Shown here in pieces: positions 36,201-47,818 of a stretch of DNA of 64,000 nucleotides (positions are counted from its first letter, which is position 1; each line of letters starts with the position of its first letter). The stretch lies in contig CM036618.1 in the NCBI GenBank assembly GCA_020746105.1, positions 110,547,808-110,611,807 of the forward strand, written 5' to 3'. Position numbers and translations under genes: made by a program. The notes under the pieces were generated by a model that saw only the letters and a program-made list of their open reading frames with translations, was not told where the DNA came from and did no database searches. The DNA comes from Trogon surrucura. Lineage: Eukaryota; Chordata; Aves; Trogoniformes; Trogonidae.

Positions 36201-37580
36201 ATACGCAACAAGCAATAAAACCGTACCAATCAGAAGTTAGTGGTTAAAGCTGCATCCATCCTTTCCAGGCTTAAAACTGTAGGACTGGGATTGTGGAAGA
36301 GGGGGGAAGAAGCGATCGCAGCCTTTCCCCAGGACACAGAGCGGTGCAGCCCGGCCATGCTCTTCGCCCTCTGCTGTCTGCCCTCGCTCCTTCCGAAGGA
36401 GACGGCAGCCGATCTGTGCCCCTGACCAGTTCCACCACGTTGTCCCACGCCTCTGCCCTCCCGCTTTGGCAGGCAAAGGCCGGCAGCTCCGTCGCGGAGC
36501 ACCCCTCTGGGCAGTGGGGGAACAGCGCCCTTCCTTTCGCTTGCGTATCCAGCACTGGGTTTGGGTTTGTTTGCCACCTCAGTTAGAGACCCTGGTGTAT
36601 ATAGTATAAATGGAGTATAATTAAAAGTTATTTTGATTGTTGGGTTTTAGGGGTTGGTTTGTTGTTTTGGTTTTTTGGTGTTTTTTTAATTGACACATGT
36701 AAAATGTTTATGCCAATGGTTGACTCAGATATATTTTGGCAAGAAAAGTATTAATGAGCCACATTCAATTCTTTAAATACAGTGAAGAAGTGTATGAGAC
36801 TCATGTACAAGGGAGGCTGCTCTGTTCAGGATAAATCTGATGTGAATACTGTACAAACCTCTATTGGCCTTTCAGATTGCAATACTAAATTATTGCTTTT
36901 GCAAAAAGTCACGTCAAATGTTTTGAAATCTGACTGTAAAATGGAAGTTGTATGGTTTGCAACCTTCCATCAGCCTGAAGAGTAAGTACAAGCTTTGGTT
37001 AAAGCAAAATACACTCATACACATTAATAATGGTGTAGTCAAAATATTTATTTAAAAGAAAAGGTAGAATATTTTAAATGTTGCACCTGCCATTATATCT
37101 TAAAGCACATTCTTCACACCTAACTGCCAGTGCCATTATCAAGTCTGTTTTATAAATGTACATTTCTTTGAACTAAAAAGTGCATAATTAAAAGTATTAT
37201 GTTACTGCCATATAGTGATATAAAACATTTTATAATTGCCAATTCATTGTAACTATTATTTATTTAAAAGTGAATTGTAAGAATGCTTTCTGATCAAATG
37301 AACCAGAGTTGTTTTTAAACCGTTCCCGTTAGCTTGTTTCTAATGTAGCATAAGCAATGTCCTTGGGTTTGTTTAGAATAATTTTGCCAGTAGGTGACCA
37401 GTTCTAACCCTTTTTCCTCCAGTTTAGTCCTTTACCCATTTTAAAGACGATTTACAGAAGTTTAGTTTTTTGTATGCTAATCTCTGTTAATTAAAATGTT
37501 TATAAAGTTTATTTTTACCAAAGAGATGCAATTCATTATGACAAAATATTGCAGAATAAACTTTGTTTTATAACATTTGT
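33287..37580 (+). other. FOXN2: FOXN2 3' UTR
   Basis: The untranslated region probably runs about 4.3 kb to the cluster of AATAAA signals at 37555. An earlier AATAAA at 36214-36219 could give a shorter form. The last ~800 bases (36780-37580) are AU-rich with an UUAUUUAUU-type element at 37256-37264 and another TATTTATTT near 37046-37053, features of regulated mRNA decay. No credible coding frame lies in the interval. Extent is inferred from signals only. Confidence 0.6.
37555..37560 (+). terminator. FOXN2: Poly(A) signal, probable FOXN2 3' end
   Basis: AATAAA in an AT-rich context (GCAGAATAAACTTTG), followed by T/GT-rich sequence. A second AATAAA lies at 37631-37636. Cleavage would be expected near 37575-37590. 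Confidence 0.5.
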
Positions 37581-40500
37581 GACTTTTCTGCCCACATTTT
37601 TCATTCAGATTATCAAAGGGGCTTTTCTAAAATAAACAGCATTGCAAACAGAAAGCACTGTGTTCTCTCTTTATCTAAGTAGCCTGGCTCTGGTCTCAGG
37701 TGGTGCTCCCACTTCCCCACCTTCCCATTTAAACCTCTTCCATGAGGCTGGACTGGTGTAAAAAGCCAAATGTGTAATTCCTTGTAGGCTGGTTGAGATG
37801 GTTGCGCACATGTGGAGGTCATCTGTAAAATACCTCATCAACCCGTAGCAGGATTTGCTCACAGTCGGCTTCACCCGTAACTGGCCTGTGATATTTGAAG
37901 GGCATCTTATTAGGGCCAAGATTTCACCCTTTAACTGGGAACTCAAGGGATGTTTTGACATCTTGGAAATTGCTGAAATGCTACCGCATACCTTTTGCCC
38001 ACCTGCGCATTTGTTTAAACGGAAATAACTCAAATCTTTTTCAGCTGAAACATCTGTGATTATTTACGGTTCTGTATCCCTATTGCTGGTATGATACTCA
38101 GAGATCATCAGCGTCAACACAGGACAGGTAAATTTAAAAATGAGTCCCTGGATAAAGCTGCATAGGTCTTGTTTGGTGGTTTGGGTTTTTTTTCTAGTGT
38201 TTCCTTTCTTTAGATATGATTTACGGTGTCTTTTGGGCATTTGTACACAGGCGCCCTAGGGAGGGCACACAGGTGGGAACACCCTGCTCTGCACCAGCAG
38301 GAATGAAATACCCCCCAGCCAGTGCCCGAGAGGCAGAAGTACTAGAGGAGGGGAAAAGATGTGACATGATGTGACATATCTTTCTTAAAAGCAGGACGTG
38401 GTCCATGGTGTTTTGGTTTTTGGTTTTTTTTTTTTTTTTAACCTAGTGTCACTACGTTAGGTTTCCTCTGTAGGATCTGATGGAAATACAGCAGTTCCTT
38501 TTGCAATACTTGAAGTGATACAGTAGATTTTTAACAAAGGCTTGTCTTCATCACTGTATCAAATAAAATTCAAATCAGAAATTATGGAATATATATATAT
38601 CTGCTAGTGATATCTTTGATTTAGCATTCATCTTAATATACTGATAAGAGAACAACTGCTCTAATTAGTTTGGACAAAATCACAGCTATATATCATATGT
38701 TAATGATATCTTTCTAATTGTTGTTCACTATATTATGCTGAGAGCCTTAAGTTCGTTGTTAAATTTCCCTAGAGTGTTTTCCTCCGTTGCTGCTTTGCTG
38801 GAAATTACCCTCAGTATTGAACCGCAACTCTCAAAATAAAGCATTAACTGAAGCAATTACCCACTTATACCAGCTGTATTTTAAGGACATTTGTTGAGGA
38901 AATACTTAATAGATTAGATTTATTTTCGGAAAAAGTGGTCAAGTTTGACACCGAATGTGGTTATAATTTCACAGATCTTGAGCTTCCAGATTCTTTAAGT
39001 GTTCTTAGTTTGAGTAGTCTGAGTAAATACGTGTAGCAGTGAACAAGTGCTGTGCTTAGAGGTAATCATACATGAGTATTAGTCCGGCAATGTTATTGTG
39101 AACTTCCCGAGCGTATTTGGAATTGGACACTCTCTTCCCTGTTTTTACCCGTGAGAGTTGTTCTTGCACCTGAGATGGCGAAGCGCTATCGCCTCTGCTT
39201 GAATTCTCTTAGATCAGTTAGGTTCCTTGCTCTCCCTGTTCTTCCAGAAGGCTCTCCTGAAAGCTACCTGCTTATGAACTACTTAGAGCTAATGTAAGAT
39301 CATTAACTACCCTCTGCCAGTGTTAGTTTAAACAGCTCTTCGTTAAACATCAGAGTGTTTATTTTCCTATTGCATCAGTACAAAAGCAATCATTTGCCTC
39401 CTTAGGCCCTTGACTTATTAAACAAACCGAGATTATTTGGTTTCCGTTTGGAAGACATGATCCTCATTCCCCTTAACCACTGTTCTGTTCATCAGTTCCA
39501 GCTTGAATTGAGCCTGCTGGCACGTGCGTGAGAAGAGCTATAAACACTCTTCAGAGTGGTGGTGCTTTTTCCAACCTGGCCTTCATATTTTCCTGATTTT
39601 GCAGCACCAGTCTTGCCTGGTATGCCTCAGGCTTGTCACGGTCTTTACCCGGTCACATACAGTCGACTAATCCTGTTATCAACTAATACGTCCATGTCTT
39701 TGTTCTCCTCCATCACTGCCAAACAGCGAGGCCCCAGCTGTCAGAAAAAGTTGGTAGTTCACGACCTGGAACTTGCTTTAATGAGATCTGTCCTGATCCT
39801 GACTCTTCGTCATCTCTCCTGGTAACCTTCCTGCTCACCAGGAGCTCCCTTTTTGGCACAGCCTGTCCAAATAAAGAAAGAAAAGGACAAGATTTGTCGG
39901 CCATGATACGTATTTCATCCATGTATCTTGCTGTTCAGCTCATTTTGCATTTATCCACAGGGTCAGTTGTTTGGAGTTTTTTTTGTTTAAAACAGTGGGG
40001 ACAGATCAAAGGTGTGTTTGCCTCATGTCTTAGTAGGAGATGCTGCTTTTGCTGTTGCCACAGTTCAAGTCACTGGAATGACTACTCTCAATCAAGTACT
40101 TCTCTGGGCTCTTTCAACCTTCAGAGAAGGACACCCAGTTTCTTAAAACGCGGTATGTCTACCTGAGTGTTGTGTTTATGTTAGTTGCCATAATCTTAAT
40201 CTCCATTTCCATTCTTGATTTTCCAAGCCCTATATGAAGCCTATATCAACCTTTAAATGCCATCACTTTTAAAAATAGGTTTTGTGTCTCAAAGGCTTTT
40301 TTTATTATTATTTATTTAATTGACTTGGTATCTTCATTTCTTACTATGATCCAGTAGGTTCCCAGTTTTTTTAAATGCTAAAATTAGCTCAGCAAACAAA
40401 GCTCTCAGTTATTTGCAGTAAGGGTACATTTCATTCTCTCTCATCAGCTTTGTGCATATTTTTCGAACTGCTGGTAGAGGTTTCTGCGCTCTGAACGCAC

Positions 40501-41786
40501 AGTCAGACCTCCACAAATTCCAGCCGTTTTGCTTCTCTTCTCTGGCCCTGAGTAGTTTCAGAAGATTAAAAATCCACCTGTTGAGTTTGACCGTGGTGTG
40601 CTGGCTGAAAAGACTTGCTGTTTGGCAGGGCTCTGTGCGCCCTTCCGCGGGGCAGGTAAGGTACAGGCAGAGCCGAAGCCATTTCGAAAGAAAAGAAAAG
40701 ATGTCTCCTTAAGTCTCTGAGCAGCTCCACAAATCTGGGTGTTGAGCACAATTGTGTTGTACACTACCTTAACAAAAAAAAAAAAAGATGCTGCCGTGCT
40801 GCATGATGTCACCTTGACCCAATCATAACCCATTTTTCTGAGCATAATATTAACTCCCCAGAGAAGCATCCGCTGAGTGACTGCAGCATCCCATGCAGCC
40901 GTTGCTAAGCGACAAGATTCAGCTTTCAGCAGGATCTAATTTTAAAGTATTTAACCCTAGATCTGTCAAGGTTCATTATTTCCGATGCCGTTGTTAATCC
41001 CTACTTGTTGGTGTCTAACTTCACAAATACCCTGGTCCTGGTTGTGTCGCTGTTTTATTTATCATACAGAGTGGCTCAGAACGAGGAGAAGCGTGAGCAC
41101 CCTGGGTAGGTCGTGACATCAAATTTCATCTTAATGCCGATCTACGCAGAGAAATGGAGGACGCAGTTAGAGGTGGAAAGGAGCACGTTGTCATTCTGTG
41201 ACTCTCTCTTTCTTTGCCGGCTTGCCCAAGTGGCTTGTACCTACTTTCTTTCTAAGGAACGCTGGTTTGCAGATGAATGAATACTTATGGACAGGTAGCT
41301 GGCAGTAACAATTAAGCTTTAATGTTTAATAATATTATGTGTCCTCTTACTTCTAGGTGCATTTTAGCTGGGTTTGAAAGGCTTGCCTTCTTATCTAATA
41401 CCATTCCAAAAAAAAATGCTGTCATTTTTAAATGTGTTTTGGTTTGTTGTTTTGGGGTTTTTTGTTTGTTCTAATACTGGAAAACTTTAACTCTTTTACA
41501 TTATTATATGGAATAATTATAGATCATGATGAAATTCTACAGAGTTTGGTTTTGGGTTCTTTTGATAGTTTTCTACATTTTATTACTTTCTAAAGTCTGG
41601 AGGCCTAGAAGCCTACTACCATGTCTTAGCAAAAAAAAAGAATAAATTCTGACCAACAGTGTCATTCCTTGATTAATTACTACCTACCTCCCTGTAAGTG
41701 CACTCAAGTTCACTGCTGGCTTCTTAAAAGTATGTGGTACTTCATGCAGCTGAAATAATGCTGCATTTACTGGCCAGTATCATAAC

Positions 41787-41840
41787 CACAAAAAAAACCC
41801 ACCCCAAAACACAAAAAACCCAAACCAACCAACCAAAAAC
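41787..41840. repeat. A/C-rich low-complexity tract
   Basis: Runs of A interspersed with CCC and ACCAACC units. No transposon was identified. Confidence 0.7.
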
Positions 41841-42813
41841 TGCACAAAACCTCCCATAAAATGTAGTAAAATACAAAGGGAAAATATTAGCGTATTAATA
41901 TTTTTTTTAAATGCTAGAATAGTTCATCTCAGCCTTATAATCTCCCTTAAGACTCTTCCCCCTCCAAGCGTCAGGATTCAAAACTGACCCCGTGCTGCTC
42001 CTCGTGCCGTTTCTCCCTTCCAGTCTGTATTAATCTGTGAAGACAAACCTGTCTCCTCCAAGGCACTTTTTCCAGCAGTCAATGTGATTGTAATGCTCCC
42101 CTGTTGCCTTTCAGTCCTCCTGGGACATCCCCACTTCCGCTGCTTCAAGTTCACGTTTCCCATCGCCGGGCTCGCTGTTTCCGAATAACCACTTGTTGTG
42201 CCTTCTCTCCGTGTTCTGTCGGTGAGGAACCTGCCCCGTGCCTCCTCCATCCCTCTTTTTCCACGACAGTCTTTACACAGCGAAGACTTGGCTTTAGCTC
42301 TTTCCAAAATTCCAAACTATTTCTGGAGGCGTGGCACTATTTTTTAAAAATAAAAATGCTTGTGAACAGGAACAGTTCTGATTAAAACATTTCCTAAATT
42401 ACTGGTAAATCTACCAGATCTCTCTCCTTTCTCTGCTCATGTGTCTGTCCCTGGAGATTTGAGAAAATTGAGACAAATCCATGGCATCTTTGCTGCAAGT
42501 AACAGCTCCAGGCTTGTTGATGTTACCCGCACGTGCGAGTGGGGACTTATTTCAGTGTCTTGCAAGTCTGTGTCTGCAACTGGTGTGTCTGAAAGAGCAT
42601 CCACTTCTCATGGTACGATCTTCATAACGCTCCTTCTCAGTTCAGTCTTTTATCTTTATGAAATTAGAATTTAATGTACATTGCTTTTTTCTTGATTCAG
42701 GAATCGCACAAGACTAGAATCTGTGTACAGGCCATCTTACCTGGGGCCACGTTTCTCAACTATGGCCCCTGTAAGTGTGGAGGGAAGAAAAGTAGGACAT
42801 GAGGCTGTCGGAG

Positions 42814-42910
42814 ATCATAGAATCACAGAATTGTCTAGGTGGGAAAAGATCTTTAAGATCATTGAGTCAAGCCATTGACCCAGCACTGCCAGCCCCACCA
42901 CTCAAACACA
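42814..42910 (-). mobile_element. CR1 LINE 3'-end fragment
   Basis: The reverse complement of a CR1 3' UTR: GATCATAGAATCACAGAATT, then TGGGAAAAGATCTTTAAGAT and CATTGAGTCAAGCC, continuing into CAGCACTGCCA. The ATCATAGAATCACAGAAT start is the inverted octamer tail. Confidence 0.85.
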
Positions 42911-44469
42911 CCCCGAAGATGTACAGACCTTCAACAAAAGATGGCAGAGCTAGGGGAGGGGATCTTATTTTTTTTTTTTCCTGGAAGAGGGGGAATTCCA
43001 CATTCAAAAAAAGTGGAAACACATAAACTTTTTCAGCTATTACTAAGGTCTGCTATTTTATGGAGCAAGCACCAGTGAGGATTTGCTGTGAAGATACCGA
43101 AGTTGGTGCTGCTGTGCATTGTACCTGAGTGGAACGTGAGCTGCAAAGTTAACTCTAAATTATCACCCACAGGTGCCTGTTCAGTTTTTCCAGATTCTTC
43201 TTCTCAGCAATTTCTTTTTTCACAAAGGCACCGCTCCCCTGGCCGCACACACACCCTATGGATGACTCAACCTATTTATCCTATGGGCTGGGAAGACAGA
43301 CTTGTTTTCATTTCTATTTTTAAATGCTACGGACACACTTAAATTATGATAATAAAGACTACAATCATGAAAAGAAACTGTTGTGTAAAGTGCATATCTG
43401 TACATGAGTATACTTTTGATTTTTTTAGTACTTGGCTTTTTTTAATCTTATCAGAACAATCAGATTCTGAAAGAGGTGAAAGGTTATACAGAACAAAAGG
43501 TTTGTTTCGGAGTAACCATGAGAAATAACGAGCGTGTATGGTGAGCACATATCCTGCTGTTCATACTTGCCGTTGCTAAGATAACAGAAACAAAACACCA
43601 GTTTAGGGTGTTTGCAGCTTCTGAGGATGTGGTTTACGTACTGCTTGTGATAGTCTGATGACCAAAGATGGCTCCCTTCCAAACATTTTTGAATTTTTTC
43701 CGGATCTTAGAAAACCCTTTTGTTGTGAATATTTGTAAGTGATGACAATGAAGTTTATTTTCCCAAAGCAGAGAAAACATCCTGGATGATTCAAAATACG
43801 TTCTTTGTTTATTTCTCTACCTGCACCCATTCATGGAATACACGAGTACAAGTTCTGTCTAATTGGACAGAGGGGAAGGCACTGTTTGAGCAGGGAAGGG
43901 AGGATAAACAGGCGTGAAAATACAACGTATCAGAACAATCACTGTAATGCTTAAATAAATTATTTGTCTTGAGGCAGCATCTGAAATCCCACACCCATTA
44001 TACCAGCTGCTGAGCACAGACATGAGAAAAGGACGGCCTCTGCTCCACTGCAGATCCTTCGCTCTCCATCCTTCTTCATGAAAGCCAACACAACCAGCAA
44101 AAACACCACGACCCTTGTAAGGGATTTCATTGCTCATCATGTCGTGTTTTAGCTTGCGTTAAATTCTGCTGCTGTAACATATTCCTCTATTCCTATGGGT
44201 GGGTTTGCAGAAGGTAGTATTTTGGAGGTCCTGAGGCAACCACCCCACCCCGCTTGGCGTTCTGCTCGACCTCTCTCTCGCTCTGAACTTCTGACGGCAG
44301 GATCAGTCCATGGCAATTACGTCCCGAGTCACTGACAAGCGTTACGACACCACGCTGCAGCGACGCGCCGTGCGCCCCTCGGGTGCAGAGGGTGGACAAC
44401 TTTGCTCTCTAGGGAGAGAGGAGTGTTAAGGAAGTGCTTGCAAGGAAACGGGCCAATAAAGGCATTTCT

Positions 44470-44540
44470 TCACAGCTGCGAGTTGCGGAAGTTGCACTGC
44501 AGCTGCCATGTCAAATCGAAAGGAAGAATCTGAGAATTTC
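44470..44540 (-). CDS. Candidate terminal exon of an unrecognised minus-strand gene
   Basis: On the minus strand a strong acceptor (TTTTTTAACTTTCTTATAG) precedes 71 nt that, joined to the G left by the exon at 44678-44876, encode GNSQILPFDLTWQLQCNFRN followed by SQL and TGA (44472-44470). I do not recognise the peptide. It is the third of three exons whose boundaries and phases agree. No AATAAA on the minus strand is close downstream; the nearest I see is at about 43808. The opposite strand carries no competing frame of note here. This could also be a chance or decayed exon. Confidence 0.35.
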
Positions 44541-44559
44541 CTATAAGAAAGTTAAAAAA

Positions 44560-44640
44560 CAGAAAAGAACCACACACACACAAAAAAACCCTGAACAAAC
44601 ATAAAAAACTAGTAAAACTAAAATAAAATAAAAAAAATCC
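44560..44640. repeat. A-rich low-complexity tract with CA repeat
   Basis: CACACACACA followed by A-rich sequence; the complementary T-rich strand supplies the polypyrimidine tract for the putative exon at 44540. Confidence 0.7.
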
Positions 44641-44677
44641 CCGAACTAAAAAACTCAAGCCACATAACTTTTGTTAC

Positions 44678-44876
44678 CTGCATGTCTGGACAACTTTGAC
44701 TCAAGCTCTTCACCAAGTACCACCACGGAACAGTGATAAATAACAACACTGTATGTTCTTACCATTACAGGCACTCCGGGATCCAGGAGAAGCTGGATAA
44801 GAGATAGGACCACTTTAAAACACAAGAGGCTGGCCTGATGCTTAAAATACACTGAAGTGGAGCAGCTCTGACGAGC
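44678..44876 (-). CDS. Candidate internal exon, HEAT-like peptide
   Basis: Minus-strand acceptor GGCGTTTTTAG before 44876 and donor CATGCAG|GTAACA after 44678. 199 nt, entered in phase 0 and left with one base, no internal stop. The peptide contains SLLCFKVVLSLIQLLLDPGV then PVMVRTYSVV. A hydrophobic helix followed by D-P-x-x-x-x-V-R is the usual look of a HEAT/ARM repeat turn. Entry phase 0 fits the exit phase of 45484-45838. The family is not recognised; the HEAT-like reading is my inference from the pattern. Confidence 0.35.
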
Positions 44877-45483
44877 CTAAAAACGCCACAGACAGCTCTC
44901 AGCCTTACAGCTTTTAAGCAGTAAAAGCACCCATGTTTTGTTTTGGATTTACTCAGTCTGCTTGTGCTTTAACTGGCATTGCCTCCTATGATAAATGCCC
45001 TGTGTAACACACATTTGGATCTTGCCATTCTGCGTGGACGCGGGGAGATAAATCCAGTGTTCCTCCACCCTGAATGGTAGCTGCCCAGTCAGAAACACCG
45101 CTGTTGTCAGCGGGAAAGCAATTCATTCTGCCTCAACTAGGCACTGTAATTCCCTCAGCTCCCTTTCCCAGCTTTCAGCTGTGACATCTCTCTGCCAGAA
45201 TTCACTGCACCAGATACAAGGAGAAAAATTTATCACAAAAGCATCTTTGAAAGCAGAAACAAACCAGAAGCGCTGTGTTTTCCAAAGTATGCTCAAAGCA
45301 TTTCAATTTAACCTTTCATGAAAGACATATCCTAGAAAATGCAAACCTAAAAATACAGGCTTAGAATCAAATGTAAAGGCTTTAAATAATCTTTCAGTAC
45401 AGAATTTACCATGCTAACGTACTATGCAAGGTGTGCTGCTGTTAACCCTGGTGTGCTGTATGGCAATTGCAAACTCTGTTTAC

Positions 45484-45838
45484 CTTGTTAAGAACTTCTG
45501 TGGCAAATACAAAATGGAGTATAGCATATACAAAACAAAACCCTAGAGTTTCCTTATTTCTTTTCCCAATATCACTAGTTAAACTCTTCTGGTCATCTCT
45601 ATTCATTTGAATGAACAGAGACAATATGTGTTTTGCTTTTTTTTCCCCTCTTAGACTTCCTAAAAATGTGCAGTCACTGTTCTTGGCAATATGGATCAAC
45701 GACATGTCCTCCAACATTAAGACTTCCTGTGGAGGTATAAACATATTTACTAATCTGGCCACCAAATCATATTTAGTGCTTGCCAACTCCACCACTGTGA
45801 TAAGCAAAAGAATAGCACACACCATCAAAGCCTGACGA
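45484..45838 (-). CDS. Candidate internal exon of the same minus-strand gene
   Basis: Minus-strand acceptor TCATTTTCCTTAG before 45838 and donor AACAAG|GTAAAC after 45484. 355 nt, fully open (118 codons), entered with one base and left in phase 0. The peptide begins RQALMVCAILLLITVVELAS, rich in hydrophobic helix-forming residues, and later has MFIPPQEVLMLEDMS. An in-frame ATG occurs at 45825. No upstream exon with the required phase-2 donor is convincing; one possibility is a CpG-island donor at 47380 (CTGCC|GTGAGG). The plus strand also has an acceptor-like tract before 45655, so the coding strand is not beyond doubt. Confidence 0.35.
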
Positions 45839-46336
45839 CTAAGGAAAATGATTAGCTTCCATTACAGACACCTACTATCTACTCCTACTTAAGGAAAACA
45901 AAGAGAAAAAGAGATAAGAAAATGATGATTTAGCATCTCTAGCACTACCCAATACCGAGGAAAGGCTATGAAGACACCATAGTGAAATCAAGTGGAAAAA
46001 AAATGATACCATGGAAACTGAACAAAAATAATAATTTGCTGTTACAGCTCTATCCTAGACCAGGAAGCCCTTAACCTGCAAATCACCAGATGTTCAGCAC
46101 ATACTGGTGAATTATCATCACATTTTTTTTTTGCTTTATTATTTTCTTACACATCTGTTTCCAGTTATTTTCAGAAACAAAATCCTAAATCCTGCATTGG
46201 CTGGATATCTGGCAGGACCAAAATCACCTATTACTAAGTCTTCAGATTCTGCTTAAAAAAGTGCTGATGGCACATACACATTTAAATGCTTATCAAATCT
46301 GAGGATAAAAAAGAAAATAGGAGATAATTAGCACAT

Positions 46337-46570
46337 TCTAAGCAATCTCTAAGGGAGGATGGCTGAATGAAGCTTAAACGCTCTGAAACAAAGGTGCCCA
46401 CGGGCTGGTGGCAGCAGAGAAGGGCCTTCCCTGGGAACCACAGGGTGCAGATGGACAAAATGACTCCCAACACCGTGGAATGGAGGTCCTCCAGCTCGAG
46501 AGCAAACTCACGGAGCTGCAGCCACACTAAATTTACCCATATTGGCTTTAGGATGTACAGGCACTGAAGG
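46337..46570 (-). other. Exon-like open frame upstream of the candidate gene
   Basis: On the minus strand an acceptor-like TTCCTTACTGCATTCAG precedes 46570, and the frame stays open to about 46282. It includes LREFALELEDLHSTVLGVIL and, after a second polypyrimidine-AG (GGTTCCCAG), SERLSFIQPSSLRDCLECA. The character resembles the helical peptides of the exons downstream, but I find no donor in the phase needed to join the exon at 45838. It may be an additional exon, an exon of a decayed gene, or chance. Confidence 0.18.
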
Positions 46571-46687
46571 CTGAATGCAGTAAGGAAGAGCAAGTGCTGG
46601 CACCCACTGATCTCACCCCGGCCACTCGCTTGTGGCAGGAACCAGGAGAAGTTACTTTTGTTTCACTTCTCCACCTACTGATCTGCT

Positions 46688-47273
46688 ATGGGCAGCAGGA
46701 GCAGGGATGTGATTCTGCCCCTGTGCTCAGCACTGGGGAGGCCTCACCTCGAGCCCTGTGTGCAGGTCTGGGCCCCTCACTGCAAGAAACACATTGAGGG
46801 GCTGGAGCGGGTCCAGAGGAGAGCAACGAGGCTGCGGAAGGGACTAGAGGGGAAGGGACTGGAAGGAAAGTCCTGTGAGGAGAGGCTGAGGGAGCTGGGG
46901 GTGTTTAGCCTGGAGGAGACTCAGGGGGGACCTCATCACTCTCTGCAACTGCCTGAAGGGAGGGTGTAGTCAGGTGGGGGTCGGGCTCTTCTCCTGGGCA
47001 ACCAGTGACAGGACGAGAGGGCACGGCCTGAAATTGCATCAGGGGAGGTTTAGGTTGGATCTCAGGAAGCCCTTCCTCATGGAGAGGGTGCTCAGGCACT
47101 GGGATGCACTGCCCAGGGAAGTGGTGGAGTCACCGTCCTGGAGGTGTTTAAGGAGAGGCTGGATGTGGCACTTAGTGCCGTGGTCTGGCCGATGTGGTGG
47201 TGTTGGGACATAGGCTGGACTTGATAATCTCAGAGGTCTTTTCCAGCCTCAACAATTCTGTGATTCTGTGACT
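46688..47273 (+). mobile_element. CR1 LINE fragment, broken ORF2 end plus 3' UTR
   Basis: It carries the same CR1 ORF2 C-terminal landmarks as the copy at 11597 ([49 protein letters not shown]) but in more than one frame, so it is frameshifted. There is an internal duplication-like GGGACTAGAGGGGAAGGGAC. It ends with GGACTTGATAATCTCAGAGG and the ATTCTGTGATTCTGTGA tail at 47257-47272, right beside the PPP1R21 CpG island. Confidence 0.9.
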
Positions 47274-47724
47274 GCCTTTCTGCGGGTGTTAGATGTACTA
47301 TGTCGGGCTGGGAAGGAGCCACGCACGACGCTGGGTACCGTCGGCAGGTGACAGGCCCCACGGCTCAGCCTCGCCCCTCACGGCAGCACACCCGGATCGC
47401 CGCCAGACGAGGAGCACGCCCTCGAACACCCGCCCCGCCACTGGCCCACGGTGACTGCGTCCCGCCGCCGTAGGCCCTGGCCCAGGGCTCCCCCTAGCGA
47501 CAGCCCTGCCTCATGCGGGGCGAGGGGGCAACCGCGGGGCCGGCCCCAGCACTCTGCCCGAGGCAGGGGGAGGCTCCTGGGCACCGCCCGCCGTTGGCCG
47601 CGTCGCGATATACCGACACGACACCCGCGGGCGGGCGGACGGGCGCTCGCCCCGCTCGCGGCCGATGCTTTTTGGGCAGGGAGGGGCCCCGTAAGCCTCG
47701 AGGCCGCGCGGGGTCACAGCGGCC

Positions 47725-47738
47725 GTTACTATGGCAAC
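47725..47738. promoter_or_regulatory. X-box-like RFX motif
   Basis: GTTACTATGGCAAC is close to the RFX family consensus GTTGCCATGGCAAC, an imperfect palindrome. It lies 269 bp upstream of the PPP1R21 ATG. RFX sites are frequent in ciliary and meiotic gene promoters. Confidence 0.5.
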
Positions 47739-47766
47739 GGGGCCGCGGGGATCGCCCCGCCGCTGT

Positions 47767-47772
47767 CACGTG
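47767..47772. promoter_or_regulatory. E-box CACGTG (GTCACGTGGT)
   Basis: A palindromic CACGTG in a GTCACGTG context, as bound by USF or TFEB-type bHLH-ZIP factors. A CLEAR-like site would fit an endosomal gene, but that is inference. Confidence 0.45.
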
Positions 47773-47818
47773 GTCTGCCCCGCCCTACCTGCCCTCTTAC
47801 GGCCCCGCCCTCCTCCGT

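Larger units (their letters stand above)
37640..44190. other. Intergenic region
   Basis: About 6.5 kb with no gene I can support. It is AT-rich with several TAAT-type homeodomain-like motifs at 38580-38760, T-rich tracts (38417-38440), a C/A-rich low-complexity stretch (41787-41840) and one CR1 fragment (42814-42910). TTTATT at 43808, AATAAA on the minus strand, could end a minus-strand transcript. Confidence 0.5.

Noticed and set aside
44193-44409. Alternative last exon of the candidate minus-strand gene (acceptor CTCTCCCTAG, open to a stop at 44193)
   Set aside because: The long open frame is not the frame reached from the donor at 44678, where a stop comes after about 25 codons. It was kept out of the gene model.
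45611-45835. Plus-strand exon reading of the same segment as the minus-strand candidate exon
   Set aside because: A polypyrimidine-AG lies at 45638-45654, but there is no matching donor before the stop and no neighbouring plus-strand exon. The minus-strand reading has both splice sites and compatible partners.
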